Assembly: GCA_020635035.1 (NCBI GenBank) | Contig: JACKAO010000001.1 | Location: 248,001-312,000 of the forward strand | Length of the DNA: 64,000 nt | DNA from: Calditrichia bacterium | GTDB lineage: Bacteria; Calditrichota; Calditrichia; Calditrichales; J004 | Reading direction: 5' to 3' | Part shown: positions 17,254-25,773 of the stretch, piece after piece | Layout: each line of letters starts with the position of its first letter | How positions within the stretch are numbered: position 1 is the stretch's first letter | Notes under the pieces: generated by a model | The model's input: the letters and a program-made list of their open reading frames with translations, nothing else | Database searches by the model: none | What the model was told of the DNA's origin: nothing | Translations under genes and position numbers: made by a program

Positions 17254-17895
17254 ATGCATATTTTCAGAGTTATCGGAGTGATCATTTTATTTACTGTTTT
17301 GTTAAACAGCTGTTCATCTCAGAAAGTTTTGAATACTCAAAATCCATATTCTCAGGCATCTGTTGTAATTTATCTAAAAGATAATTCAAAAAAGCAGGGG
17401 ATAGTTCTCAAAAGAGAAGGTGACAGCTTAATCTATATAGACTCAGCGACGCACTCTAAGGAATCGATTCCTTATGCCCAAATTCAGCGTTTGTCTGAAG
17501 CGGATGTTATTTATGATTATGAAGCAAACCCTATCCCAAAGAGTGCAATAGCCGAAGAAAAGGGCATGAACGGCCAGCTTCTTTACGGGGCCGGCGGACT
17601 TATTTTGGGAGCTGCAGCCGGGACTGGTGTTGGGATTGCATTGGTAGGTGCAGGGGTTGATGCACCTGTTATGATTAGTACTGCTGTTTTTGGTATTGGC
17701 GGTGCCTGGTTTTTTGGCTCAAAAGGATCTGATTCGGATTATGAAGATGCTGTTTTTGAAGTCCGCAAAAAACGCTATGCAATAAGCAAGCAAAAGCGTG
17801 ATAAGGAAATAGCTGAAGAGAAGCAGAAACTGCAGGAACAGCAAAAAGAAAAAGCAGAATTATTAGAGCAACTTAAGAAGAAGAAAAAAGATTGA
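17254..17895 (+). CDS. Hypothetical lipoprotein with glycine-rich segment and coiled-coil tail
   Basis: A 213-residue unrecognised protein. It has a lipoprotein signal peptide with lipobox L-L-N-S-C near residue 20, then a beta-rich section (V-V-I-Y-L-K-D-N-S-K-K-Q-G-I-V-L-K-R-E-G) that looks like a small barrel in which a peptide bond to a charged surface is repeated. A glycine/alanine-rich hydrophobic stretch (about 110-150) could be a membrane hairpin. The last 45 residues are almost entirely Lys/Glu/Gln and form a strong coiled coil. A clean AGGGAGA site precedes the ATG. The stop codon overlaps the start of the purine nucleoside phosphorylase gene by one base (TGATG), implying translational coupling. 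Confidence 0.7.
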   Translation: MHIFRVIGVIILFTVLLNSCSSQKVLNTQNPYSQASVVIYLKDNSKKQGIVLKREGDSLIYIDSATHSKESIPYAQIQRLSEADVIYDYEANPIPKSAIAEEKGMNGQLLYGAGGLILGAAAGTGVGIALVGAGVDAPVMISTAVFGIGGAWFFGSKGSDSDYEDAVFEVRKKRYAISKQKRDKEIAEEKQKLQEQQKEKAELLEQLKKKKKD

Positions 17896-18728
17896 TGGCC
17901 TTTAACGTTGACGAATATCGCAGGCAGATTGCTGATGCAAGCAAATACATAAAAACATTCCTGACATCGAATCCGTTCGTTGGGATTATCCTTGGAACAG
18001 GTTTGGGTGGTTTGATAAAAGAAATCAAGATTGAGAAACAACTGGACTATTCTGCAATACCACATTTTCCCGTTTCAACCGTTGAAGGGCATGCCGGAAA
18101 ATTGATTATTGGAAAAATCGCAGATAAGCCCGTTCTGGCTATGCAGGGACGTTTTCATTATTATGAAGGTTACAGCATGCAGCAGATAACCTTCCCTGTA
18201 CGGGTGATGTATGCACTTGGTGTAAGGACATTGTTGATATCAAATGCGGGCGGTGGCATGAATCCGCAATTCAGACGCGGTGATATTATGCTGATAGATG
18301 ACCATATTAATCTGCTTGGCAGCAATCCGTTAATCGGGCCTAATTTGGATGAATATGGTCCGCGCTTTCCTGATATGTCTGAACCGTATTCAAAAAAACT
18401 AATATCCATTGCTGAAGAGATTGCACTAAAAAATAATATTGTCCTGAGAAAAGGCGTCTACGTTGCAGTTAGCGGACCCAACCTTGAAACACGTGCAGAA
18501 TATCGTTTTCTGAGAGCAACAGGCGCAGATGTAGTTGGCATGTCTACTATACCTGAAGATATAGTCGCAGTGCACATGGGAATGGATGTTATGGCATTTT
18601 CAGTGATTACTGATGAATGTTTTCCGGATGCTCTTCAGCCTGTAAATATTGATGAAATTTTGACCACAGCAAATGAAGCAGAACCACGTTTGACCCTCCT
18701 GATGCGCGAGGTTATTCGTAAACTATAA
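17895..18728 (+). CDS. Purine nucleoside phosphorylase (trimeric, PNP-I type)
   Basis: A 277-residue enzyme that cleaves inosine/guanosine with phosphate to free base and ribose 1-phosphate in purine salvage. Motifs of the trimeric (mammalian/PunA-like) class: G-I-I-L-G-T-G-L-G-G, P-H-F-P-V-S-T-V-E-G-H-A-G, Q-G-R-F-H-Y-Y-E-G-Y, S-N-A-G-G-G-M-N, V-S-G-P-N-L-E-T-R-A-E-Y-R and D-V-V-G-M-S-T-I-P-E. The purine-contact Glu sits in L-E-T-R-A-E. The ATG at 17895 overlaps the previous stop (TGATG); an in-frame TTG just before it (17892) is less likely. It ends 49 bases before ileS. Confidence 0.95.
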   Translation: MAFNVDEYRRQIADASKYIKTFLTSNPFVGIILGTGLGGLIKEIKIEKQLDYSAIPHFPVSTVEGHAGKLIIGKIADKPVLAMQGRFHYYEGYSMQQITFPVRVMYALGVRTLLISNAGGGMNPQFRRGDIMLIDDHINLLGSNPLIGPNLDEYGPRFPDMSEPYSKKLISIAEEIALKNNIVLRKGVYVAVSGPNLETRAEYRFLRATGADVVGMSTIPEDIVAVHMGMDVMAFSVITDECFPDALQPVNIDEILTTANEAEPRLTLLMREVIRKL

Positions 18729-18777
18729 TTCACTTTCTAAGTATACATAAATCCAATAAAATTCAGGTTAGATTAAC

Positions 18778-21700
18778 ATGTTTCGTGAAGTTTCTAATAA
18801 ATTAAGTTTACCTGAGCTGGAAGAAGAAATTCTAAAAAGCTGGCAGGAAAAAAAGATTTTTGAACGTGGGCTTGAGCAAAGCAAAGATAAGCCATCCTAT
18901 ATTTTTTATGAAGGGCCGCCTACAGCAAACGGACGTCCAGGCATTCACCATGTTATGGCAAGAACCATTAAAGATGTTGTTTGCCGTTATAAGGCAATGA
19001 AAGGTTTTCATGTTCCCAGAAAAGCAGGGTGGGATACCCATGGATTACCGGTAGAGATTGCTGTAGAAAAAGAACTTGGACTTACACAGAAAAACCAGAT
19101 TGAAGAATTTGGGATCGATAAATTTAATAAAGCCTGTAGGGCATTAGTAGATAAGCATATTGAAATGGATGATGGCTGGCGGCGTCTGACAGACAGAATG
19201 GGATATTGGATCGATCTTGATAATCCATATATCACTTATCAGAATGACTATATTGAATCTATCTGGTGGGCAATAAACCAGATCGATAAAAAAGGTTTGA
19301 TTTATAAAGGATTTAAAATTGTTCCGCAATCACCGACTATTGAGACGCCTTTGAGTTCTCATGAATTATCACTCGGGTATAAGGAAGTAAAAGATCCTAA
19401 CTGCTTTATTAAAGTAAAAATTACAGAAACAAAGATTGATGCCCTTAAAGATGCCCAGCTGATGGTTTGGACTACAACACCATGGACGCTAATTTCGAAT
19501 GTGGCAATGGCGGTCGGAGCAGATATCGAATATGTATTGGTCGAAAACACACGGAAAGTAAAATCAGGAGATGAAACAGTTTCCAAAACGGATAAGCTTG
19601 TTTTAGCTAAAGCACGTTTGTCCGTTCTTGATGGTGAATATGAAATTATAAAATCTCTGAAGGGACAAGAACTTGTAGGCGTTGTATATGAGCAGATTTT
19701 TGATTTCGTGGGAATAGATCGTAAAAAAAATCCTAATGGGTTGACTGTTTTGCCGGCTGATTTTGTTTCTACTGAAGATGGTACAGGTATTGTTCATATG
19801 GCTCCTGCTTTTGGAGCAGATGATTATGAAATGTCCAAATTATTTGATTTACCGTTTTTACAACCGGTCACTCCCGGGGGACGATTTGTTGAAGGAATAG
19901 GTGAGTTTTCAAATCGTCCCGTAAAAACATTTACCTATGGTGACGGCCATACAGAAGAAGGTGTTGATAAGGATGTCTTGTACAGCCTTAAGACAATGGA
20001 TAAACTCTATCGTTCCAGTTTTGATTATGTTCATAGTTATCCGCACTGTTGGCGAACAGACAATCCTATTATTTACTATGCACGTTCATCCTGGTTTATA
20101 AAATCGCCTGAATACAAAGAAAAAATGGTTGCGCTGAATAACACGATTAACTGGCAACCACCAGAAATTGGAAGCGGACGTTTTGGAAACTGGCTTGCAG
20201 ATGTTAAAGAATGGTCACTTTCCAGGGACAGGTATTGGGGAACACCACTACCAATATGGGTTTCTGAAGACGGAGAAGATCATTTTTCAATCGGATCAAT
20301 TGAAGAATTAAAACAGGGTATTTATATCGATAAAGATGGAAATCGGACTCCTGTTAAAGATCTGGCAGATCAAATAGACCTGCACAGGCCATTTGTTGAT
20401 AATATTATCTTTGAAAAAGACGGAAAAACTTATCGCCGTACACCTGAAATTATAGATGTATGGTTTGACTCGGGCTCCATGCCCTTTGCACAATTGCATT
20501 ATCCTTTTGAAAACAAAGAGTTGTTTGATAAAAGCTTTCCAGCTGATTTTATAGCTGAAGGCGTGGATCAGACACGTGGTTGGTTTTATACTTTGCACAA
20601 CATAGCGACTGTTCTCTTTGGAAAGCCGGCCTTTAAAAACATTATTGTTAATGACCTGATCCTTGATAAGGAAGGTCAGAAAATGAGTAAGTCCAAGGGT
20701 AATGTTGTTTTTCCGAATGAAATGATGGATAAATATGGTGCTGATGCGTTACGCTGGTATTTTATGGCAGCAAGCCCGCCCTGGATTCCTAAACGTTTTG
20801 ATGAAGAAGGTGTTGCTGAAGTTCAGAGAAAATTTATGAATACCATGATAAACACTTATTCATTTTTTGTATTGTATGCAAATATTGACAATTTTGATCC
20901 AAATCAGAATGCTGTCCCGGTTGAAAAACGTCCTGAAATAGATCGCTGGATCCTTTCCAGGCTTTATTCTTTGACAGAACAGGTTACAGAATTTATGGAA
21001 AGTTATGATCTGACTAAAGCAGCCAGGGTTATTTCAGACTATGTCATTGATGATGTTTCGAATTGGTATGTTCGCCGTAATCGTCGCCGTTTTTGGAAAT
21101 CTGAAGCAGGGGCGGATAAATTTGCAGCTTATCAGACGCTTTATGAAGTGCTTACAACTGTCACTAAGCTGATGGCACCTTTTGCACCTTTCCTAAGCGA
21201 TGAAATATTTCTCAATCTGAATAAAGATCCAAAGATAAATAGCGTACACTTATGCGATTTCCCTTCTGTAGATGCAGAAAAAAAAGCATTGATTAATAAA
21301 AAGCTTGAAGAGAAAATGGCCCTGGCACAAACGATTGTATCAAATGCCCGGGCATTGCGTAATGAAGCCCAGATTCGTGTAAGACAACCTTTGAATAAAT
21401 TAGTCGTATTCAGTTCAAATAAAAGCGATTACGAATATGCTTCAGATTTGCAGAATATAATCTGCGAAGAGTTGAATGTTAAAATGCTGGAACTGGCAGA
21501 AGATAAAGAAGAGATTGTTAAACTTTCTGCAAAACCAAATTTTAAACAACTGGGTTCCCGTGCCGGAAAACTTATGGGAAAATTGGGGGCAATCATAAAG
21601 AATTTCTCGGACCAGGAAGTAAATGATTATTTGCAAAACGGCCGTTTGGGAATATTTATTGACGGTCATGAATTTATGCTTGAAGAAAATGATATCGAAA

Positions 21701-22053
21701 TAATTGCCGATCCTAAAGAAGGTTTTGTAGCCCAGAAGGATAAATCTCTTATTATTGCCCTGGATATGCAGCTTTCTGAAGAACTGCTTACAGAAGGTTT
21801 TGCCAGAGAATTCGTAAACCGTTTGCAGAATCTAAGAAAAGAAGCAGACTTTGAAGTTACAGATCATATAATTATTGAAGTTGTTGAAGCATCGGACGAT
21901 ACTAATCAAAAACTAACAGTTCAAAAACAATATATTTGCAATGAAACATTGGCAGATGATATAAAATTTGGTAAATTTAATTCTCTTATTATAAAAGATG
22001 TGACAATTAATGATGAATCATTAAAAGTTGGTTTATCTAAAGTACAACAATGA
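18778..22053 (+). CDS. ileS: Isoleucine--tRNA ligase
   Basis: A 1091-residue class I synthetase that charges tRNA-Ile. The N-terminal signature is Y-E-G-P-P-T-A-N-G-R-P-G-I-H-H, a HIGH-box variant, followed by the tRNA-synthetase fold with G-W-D-T-H-G-L-P-V-E. The editing domain is present (W-T-T-T-P-W-T-L-I-S-N). The KMSKS loop is G-Q-K-M-S-K-S-K-G-N-V near residue 638. The anticodon-binding domain contains N-W-Y-V-R-R-N-R-R-R-F-W. The length and these motif variants fit the longer, eukaryote-like IleS2 class, members of which are often less sensitive to mupirocin; that last point is inference. A dksA-like gene follows with a ribosome-binding site that overlaps the stop codon. Confidence 0.97.
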   Translation: MFREVSNKLSLPELEEEILKSWQEKKIFERGLEQSKDKPSYIFYEGPPTANGRPGIHHVMARTIKDVVCRYKAMKGFHVPRKAGWDTHGLPVEIAVEKELGLTQKNQIEEFGIDKFNKACRALVDKHIEMDDGWRRLTDRMGYWIDLDNPYITYQNDYIESIWWAINQIDKKGLIYKGFKIVPQSPTIETPLSSHELSLGYKEVKDPNCFIKVKITETKIDALKDAQLMVWTTTPWTLISNVAMAVGADIEYVLVENTRKVKSGDETVSKTDKLVLAKARLSVLDGEYEIIKSLKGQELVGVVYEQIFDFVGIDRKKNPNGLTVLPADFVSTEDGTGIVHMAPAFGADDYEMSKLFDLPFLQPVTPGGRFVEGIGEFSNRPVKTFTYGDGHTEEGVDKDVLYSLKTMDKLYRSSFDYVHSYPHCWRTDNPIIYYARSSWFIKSPEYKEKMVALNNTINWQPPEIGSGRFGNWLADVKEWSLSRDRYWGTPLPIWVSEDGEDHFSIGSIEELKQGIYIDKDGNRTPVKDLADQIDLHRPFVDNIIFEKDGKTYRRTPEIIDVWFDSGSMPFAQLHYPFENKELFDKSFPADFIAEGVDQTRGWFYTLHNIATVLFGKPAFKNIIVNDLILDKEGQKMSKSKGNVVFPNEMMDKYGADALRWYFMAASPPWIPKRFDEEGVAEVQRKFMNTMINTYSFFVLYANIDNFDPNQNAVPVEKRPEIDRWILSRLYSLTEQVTEFMESYDLTKAARVISDYVIDDVSNWYVRRNRRRFWKSEAGADKFAAYQTLYEVLTTVTKLMAPFAPFLSDEIFLNLNKDPKINSVHLCDFPSVDAEKKALINKKLEEKMALAQTIVSNARALRNEAQIRVRQPLNKLVVFSSNKSDYEYASDLQNIICEELNVKMLELAEDKEEIVKLSAKPNFKQLGSRAGKLMGKLGAIIKNFSDQEVNDYLQNGRLGIFIDGHEFMLEENDIEIIADPKEGFVAQKDKSLIIALDMQLSEELLTEGFAREFVNRLQNLRKEADFEVTDHIIIEVVEASDDTNQKLTVQKQYICNETLADDIKFGKFNSLIIKDVTINDESLKVGLSKVQQ

Positions 22054-22066
22054 AGGAGACAGCTTA

Positions 22067-22444
22067 ATGGAAAAAATGAGCAAAGAAGATCTGCAATATT
22101 TCAAAGACTTGCTCTTGAAAAAACGGGCGAAAGTGGTTCAGAATCTTGATTATCTGAAGTCAACGGTCTTGGATGCGACTACAAAAGACGCTTCTGGTGA
22201 TCATTCGTCCTATTCATACCATATGGCGGATCAGGGCACGGATGCTATGGAAAGAGAAAAAGCATTCATGTTTGCAGCCCGTGATGAAAAATATCTGAAA
22301 CAGATTGATGAAGCTTTGGAACGAATTGATAACGAAACCTATGGTATTTGCAGAATAACCGGCAAATTGATACAAAAAGAAAGACTTGAAGCCGTTCCAA
22401 CAACAACTATCAGTGTAGAAGCTAAAAAGGCAGAAAAGAAATAA
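22067..22444 (+). CDS. DksA/TraR-family transcription factor lacking the zinc-finger cysteines
   Basis: A 125-residue member of the DksA/TraR family, proteins that enter the RNA polymerase secondary channel and modulate initiation. The coiled-coil N-terminal part and the globular C-terminal signature I-D-N-E-T-Y-G-I-C-R-I-T-G-K-L-I-x-K-E-R-L-E-A-V-P are clear. Classical DksA has four zinc-binding Cys; here only one (in G-I-C-R) remains, so zinc binding is not expected. This cysteine-poor form is common in FCB bacteria. The ATG at 22067 lies 8 bases after GAAGGAG; the in-frame upstream codon at 22028 would overlap ileS. The ileS-dksA-lspA-rluD order suggests one transcription unit. Confidence 0.88.
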   Translation: MEKMSKEDLQYFKDLLLKKRAKVVQNLDYLKSTVLDATTKDASGDHSSYSYHMADQGTDAMEREKAFMFAARDEKYLKQIDEALERIDNETYGICRITGKLIQKERLEAVPTTTISVEAKKAEKK

Positions 22445-22447
22445 TAC

Positions 22448-23029
22448 ATGACTAAGAAACTTTCCGCACTGCATATTTCCCTGATAATTGTTGGTGTACT
22501 TATTCTGGATCAGGTTACCAAGTATATAACAAAAACATATATGGAACTGGGTCAATCGATTCATATTATTGGTAATTTTTTTCGTCTGACGTATGTTGAA
22601 AATCCGGGAATGGCATTTGGACTGAGAATAGAAAATAATTTTGTCTTTTTACTCCTTTCGCTAATAGCAGCAGCTTTAGTTTTTTATTATCTGTATAAGC
22701 TGCGTAACGAATCATGGCCGCTTCAGCTTGCAATTTCACTAATTGCTTCGGGAGCGATCGGTAATTTATCTGATCGGTTTATCCGCGGCAGTGTGGTTGA
22801 TTTTTTTGATTTTGAATTTTTTGATATTTCCATTCCGGCATTTAAACTACTGGGTTTTGATTTCAGCGGCTATTATATGACACGCTGGCCGGTTTTTAAT
22901 ATTGCCGATATGGCCGTATCATGCGGTATGATAATTATATTTGCTTTTATTCTTCTGAAAGGCGATCCACTCAGGGAAACTTCTAAAGAATCTTCAGAAT
23001 CACCAGAATCTGCTTCTCATGCAGGTTAA
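22448..23029 (+). CDS. lspA: Lipoprotein signal peptidase (signal peptidase II)
   Basis: A 193-residue inner-membrane aspartyl protease that removes signal peptides from diacylglyceryl-modified prolipoproteins. Four hydrophobic segments are visible. Catalytic-region motifs: G-N-L-S-D-R-x-I-R-G-S-V-V-D-F-F-D-F and F-N-I-A-D-M-A-V-S-C-G, each carrying a conserved Asp; upstream, the V-E-N-P-G-M-A-F-G segment corresponds to the family N-x-G-x-A-F motif. The protein is slightly longer than E. coli LspA because of an insertion before F-N-I-A-D and a polar C-terminal tail. It starts three bases after dksA-like and overlaps rluD by 11 bases. Many lipobox proteins in this window are its expected substrates. 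Confidence 0.95.
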   Translation: MTKKLSALHISLIIVGVLILDQVTKYITKTYMELGQSIHIIGNFFRLTYVENPGMAFGLRIENNFVFLLLSLIAAALVFYYLYKLRNESWPLQLAISLIASGAIGNLSDRFIRGSVVDFFDFEFFDISIPAFKLLGFDFSGYYMTRWPVFNIADMAVSCGMIIIFAFILLKGDPLRETSKESSESPESASHAG

Positions 23030-24002
23030 AAATCAAATCAAAATAGATATATCAGGGAGCGGTCAACGTCTTGATCAGTTTCTTTCAGTTTCTTTTCCTG
23101 AACAAACCCGCTCCTTTTTTACAAAACTTATAAAATCCGCTCATATTGATGTTAATGGTTTAAAAGTAAAGCCCGGTTACATCCTACAGGTGGATGATAT
23201 TGTAAAAATCCGTTATGAAGAAACACCTTCAACTCTTGAACCGGCAGAAATTCAGCTTGATATAGTCTTTGAAGACGAAGATATCATTGTTGTTAATAAA
23301 CAGGCAGGGCTTACAGTGCATCCCGGAAAAGGCACAGAAAGCGATACGCTGGTAAATGCACTGATCCATCATACACAAAACCTGGCTTTAAAAGGCAGCA
23401 GTGACCGGCCTGGAATAGTTCACCGACTGGATAAATACACATCCGGATTAATGGTTGTAGCTAAAACAGATCAGGCACATGCCAGGCTGCGGCGCCAGTT
23501 TGATACAAAAACTATCTCGCGCACTTATTGGGCGCTTGTCTGGGGACTTCCCAAAGAACATGACGGAACGATACATACCTTTATAGACCGCAGCAGGAAA
23601 GATCCAACACGGATGGCTGTTACAAGAAAAGGCAGAGAAGCGATTACACACTGGGAAATTCTTAAAGAGTATAACTATTTCACCTTATTAAAGCTAAATC
23701 TGGAAACAGGGCGTACACACCAGATACGACTTCATATGAACTGGTTAGGTAATCCTGTTGTAGGTGATAGTGATTATAATGGTCGTTCTTCACAATTAGC
23801 CCGTTTACCGGCAAATCTCAGGAAAAGGGGACAACACCTGCTTAATTTAATTCCCAGACAATTTTTGCATGCTAAAGAACTGCGTTTTTTGCATCCTAAA
23901 ACGGAAAAATTAGTGTCTTTTGAATGCCCGCTGCCTGATGATCTTCAAACCGCTCTGAATAAAATCCCCGATCTGTTCTTAATGGATACAACTAATCTTT
24001 AA
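23019..24002 (+). CDS. rluD: RluA-family 23S rRNA pseudouridine synthase (RluD-like)
   Basis: A 327-residue pseudouridine synthase. The N-terminal S4 RNA-binding domain (Q-R-L-D-Q-F-L-S-V-S, then I-x-V-N-G-L-K-V-K-P-G-Y) precedes the catalytic domain with G-I-V-H-R-L-D-K-Y-T-S-G-L, which holds the catalytic Asp in H-R-L-D. The motifs L-x-T-G-R-T-H-Q-I-R-x-H and R-Q-F-L-H-A-K-E-L are also present. The S4 domain plus length fit RluD (sites 1911/1915/1917 of 23S rRNA in E. coli) rather than RluA; the exact target uridines cannot be read from sequence. It overlaps lspA and ends three bases before a convergent gene. Confidence 0.9.
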   Translation: MQVKNQIKIDISGSGQRLDQFLSVSFPEQTRSFFTKLIKSAHIDVNGLKVKPGYILQVDDIVKIRYEETPSTLEPAEIQLDIVFEDEDIIVVNKQAGLTVHPGKGTESDTLVNALIHHTQNLALKGSSDRPGIVHRLDKYTSGLMVVAKTDQAHARLRRQFDTKTISRTYWALVWGLPKEHDGTIHTFIDRSRKDPTRMAVTRKGREAITHWEILKEYNYFTLLKLNLETGRTHQIRLHMNWLGNPVVGDSDYNGRSSQLARLPANLRKRGQHLLNLIPRQFLHAKELRFLHPKTEKLVSFECPLPDDLQTALNKIPDLFLMDTTNL

Positions 24003-24005
24003 GAT

Positions 24006-24608
24006 TTATTCACTCAGCAGCAAATAGATATAAGTTCCTAAAGCCACAGTAGATATACCAAGCATAATTTCAGAGAAATTATCATATTGCTCAGTTTTAT
24101 TATAGTAATTGTTTATGCGGGATAGATCAGAAGCAGATTGATATTTGTCGTAATAGTTGTCTGCCCGGCGTTTAAGATAAAAGGAAAACCAGTTTGCTGC
24201 AATTGCTGAAACAATGAGTGTGGTTTTTACAGATATATTTTTTTCGTTTTGAGATGTGACTGCTGCATCAGAAAAAACAATCGGTTTAGTCGTTACATTC
24301 GGTTCGATTAACGATAACTTTTCTATTGATGAATTGTTTTCTGATAAAACATATTTCAGAGTATCCCCGGCGGATAATTTAAGACTATCCTGTACCAAAA
24401 TTGATGGCCAGTTATAGGATATTGCCGGCCGTGCCTTAAAATGATATTTTCCTTCCTGAAGATTGTATACTTTGCCAGTTTGCATAGTTAATGAATCATT
24501 TACCTGAATAATCCACTCTTTACCGCTCTCAAACTCCAGGAAAGCTGTTTGATCCTGTGAAAAAAGTAGCCCGGATGATAAAATTATAAAAGAAATTAGT
24601 CTAATCAT
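24006..24608 (-). CDS. Small exported protein with C-terminal membrane segments
   Basis: A 200-residue protein of unknown function. The ATG at 24608 is chosen because it opens into a signal peptide (M-I-R-L-I-S-F-I-I-L-S-S-G-L-L-F-S-Q) and overlaps the stop of the upstream BamB-like gene by 8 bases; a longer frame would lie deep inside that gene. After the signal peptide comes a short beta domain of PEGA-like character (W-I-I-Q-V-N-D-S-L ... L-Q-E-G-K-Y-H-F-K-A-R), then a linker and two hydrophobic segments near the C-terminus separated by a Tyr/Asn-rich stretch. As the last gene of an overlapping trio it probably works with the propeller and barrel proteins. Confidence 0.65.
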   Translation of the reverse strand: MIRLISFIILSSGLLFSQDQTAFLEFESGKEWIIQVNDSLTMQTGKVYNLQEGKYHFKARPAISYNWPSILVQDSLKLSAGDTLKYVLSENNSSIEKLSLIEPNVTTKPIVFSDAAVTSQNEKNISVKTTLIVSAIAANWFSFYLKRRADNYYDKYQSASDLSRINNYYNKTEQYDNFSEIMLGISTVALGTYIYLLLSE

Positions 24609-25773
24609 CAGAAAGTCCGGGTTCACTAAATACGGCAATATAATCAGGCTCGTAGCCAATATAGAGTTTATTTTGGTAAACAACAGGTTGGGTTCGTACA
24701 CGGCCTTCAAGTTCTTTATTCATAATTATTTCGCCTGTTTCTTTTTTGAGCCGGTAAAAATGTTTAGAAGTGGTTGCAAGAAAAATATCCTTCAGGGTTA
24801 AAAGCGGAGTGCTAGAATAAGGTCCGTCAAGCGTTTTTGCCCAGGTTATTTTTAGATCGGGAATTGAATATGATGCAATAGTTCCGGAAGCCTGGGCAAT
24901 GTATAAATGAGAATTATCCATAACTGGAGACAATAAAATTTCGTTTTTTGTGTTAATTTCTTTGTGACGGTTACCGGTTTTTATGTTGATTGAAACAATT
25001 TTTCCACTGTAGGTACAAATATAAACATACTTTGAGTTGGCAACAGGTGTCGCATAAACAGATTCTTTAAGTGTGAGTGACCAGTTTAAGGAGCCACTAA
25101 TTGCCCCGTAACTGCGAATGATCCCATTTTGTGAAGCAACAATTACATTGCTTTCAGCAAGAGTCAGGCTGTTAACAATTTTATCACCCAATTGATTTTC
25201 CCATAGTTTTTTCCCGGACTGAATTCCAAATGCAGCAATATTACCATCTAAAGAAGCATGTATAACCAATGTATCGTATATAACCGGTGTACTTTGTGAA
25301 AATCGTCCGCTTGCTTCCCATTTTGTATCACCCGTCATCAGATCATATGCCAACAACCCCTTTTTTCCTTTACTGACCGGTATAAACATAAGGTTTTCAA
25401 AAATGGAAGGAGCTGCCGTAATTCCATCTGCAAGAGATGATTTTCGAATATCATCAAAATCATCATGATCCATAAAGTACAAATAACCATTATGTGTAAT
25501 GAACATCAACTTGCCTGAATAACTCAATAATGAATGATAGGGAAGCCCGCGAAGATCTTCTTCTTTAACAAAGACCAGTGAATCAGGCAGAGAAACCTGC
25601 TGGAAGCCATTTCGAAGATAGTCCCTGAAGGCTGTTGTAATCTGGTTATTGGTTTCTTCACTGATAATTTTATTAAGATAAGCCGGTTTACATGAAAAAA
25701 TACCTGACAAACTCGGCAGGAGCAGAACCATTAGGAGATTTATATATTTAGCCGATTTTAATATGATTTTCAT
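24601..25773 (-). CDS. PQQ-like beta-propeller lipoprotein (BamB-like)
   Basis: A 390-residue lipoprotein with lipobox G-I-F-S-C about 28 residues from the ATG, followed by a propeller of PQQ-type repeats (for example L-L-A-Y-D-L-M-T-G-D-T-K-W-E, I-A-A-F-G-I-Q-S-G-K-K-L-W-E and I-V-S-I-N-I-K-T-G-N). Blades of this kind form the BamB subunit of the outer-membrane barrel-assembly machine, but also occur in quinoprotein dehydrogenases and sensor proteins; no dehydrogenase residues are evident. The ATG at 25773 shares a base with the stop of the upstream barrel-protein gene (TAATG), so the two are translationally coupled. It is likely anchored in the outer or inner membrane, facing the periplasm. 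Confidence 0.85.
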   Translation of the reverse strand: MKIILKSAKYINLLMVLLLPSLSGIFSCKPAYLNKIISEETNNQITTAFRDYLRNGFQQVSLPDSLVFVKEEDLRGLPYHSLLSYSGKLMFITHNGYLYFMDHDDFDDIRKSSLADGITAAPSIFENLMFIPVSKGKKGLLAYDLMTGDTKWEASGRFSQSTPVIYDTLVIHASLDGNIAAFGIQSGKKLWENQLGDKIVNSLTLAESNVIVASQNGIIRSYGAISGSLNWSLTLKESVYATPVANSKYVYICTYSGKIVSINIKTGNRHKEINTKNEILLSPVMDNSHLYIAQASGTIASYSIPDLKITWAKTLDGPYSSTPLLTLKDIFLATTSKHFYRLKKETGEIIMNKELEGRVRTQPVVYQNKLYIGYEPDYIAVFSEPGLSDD

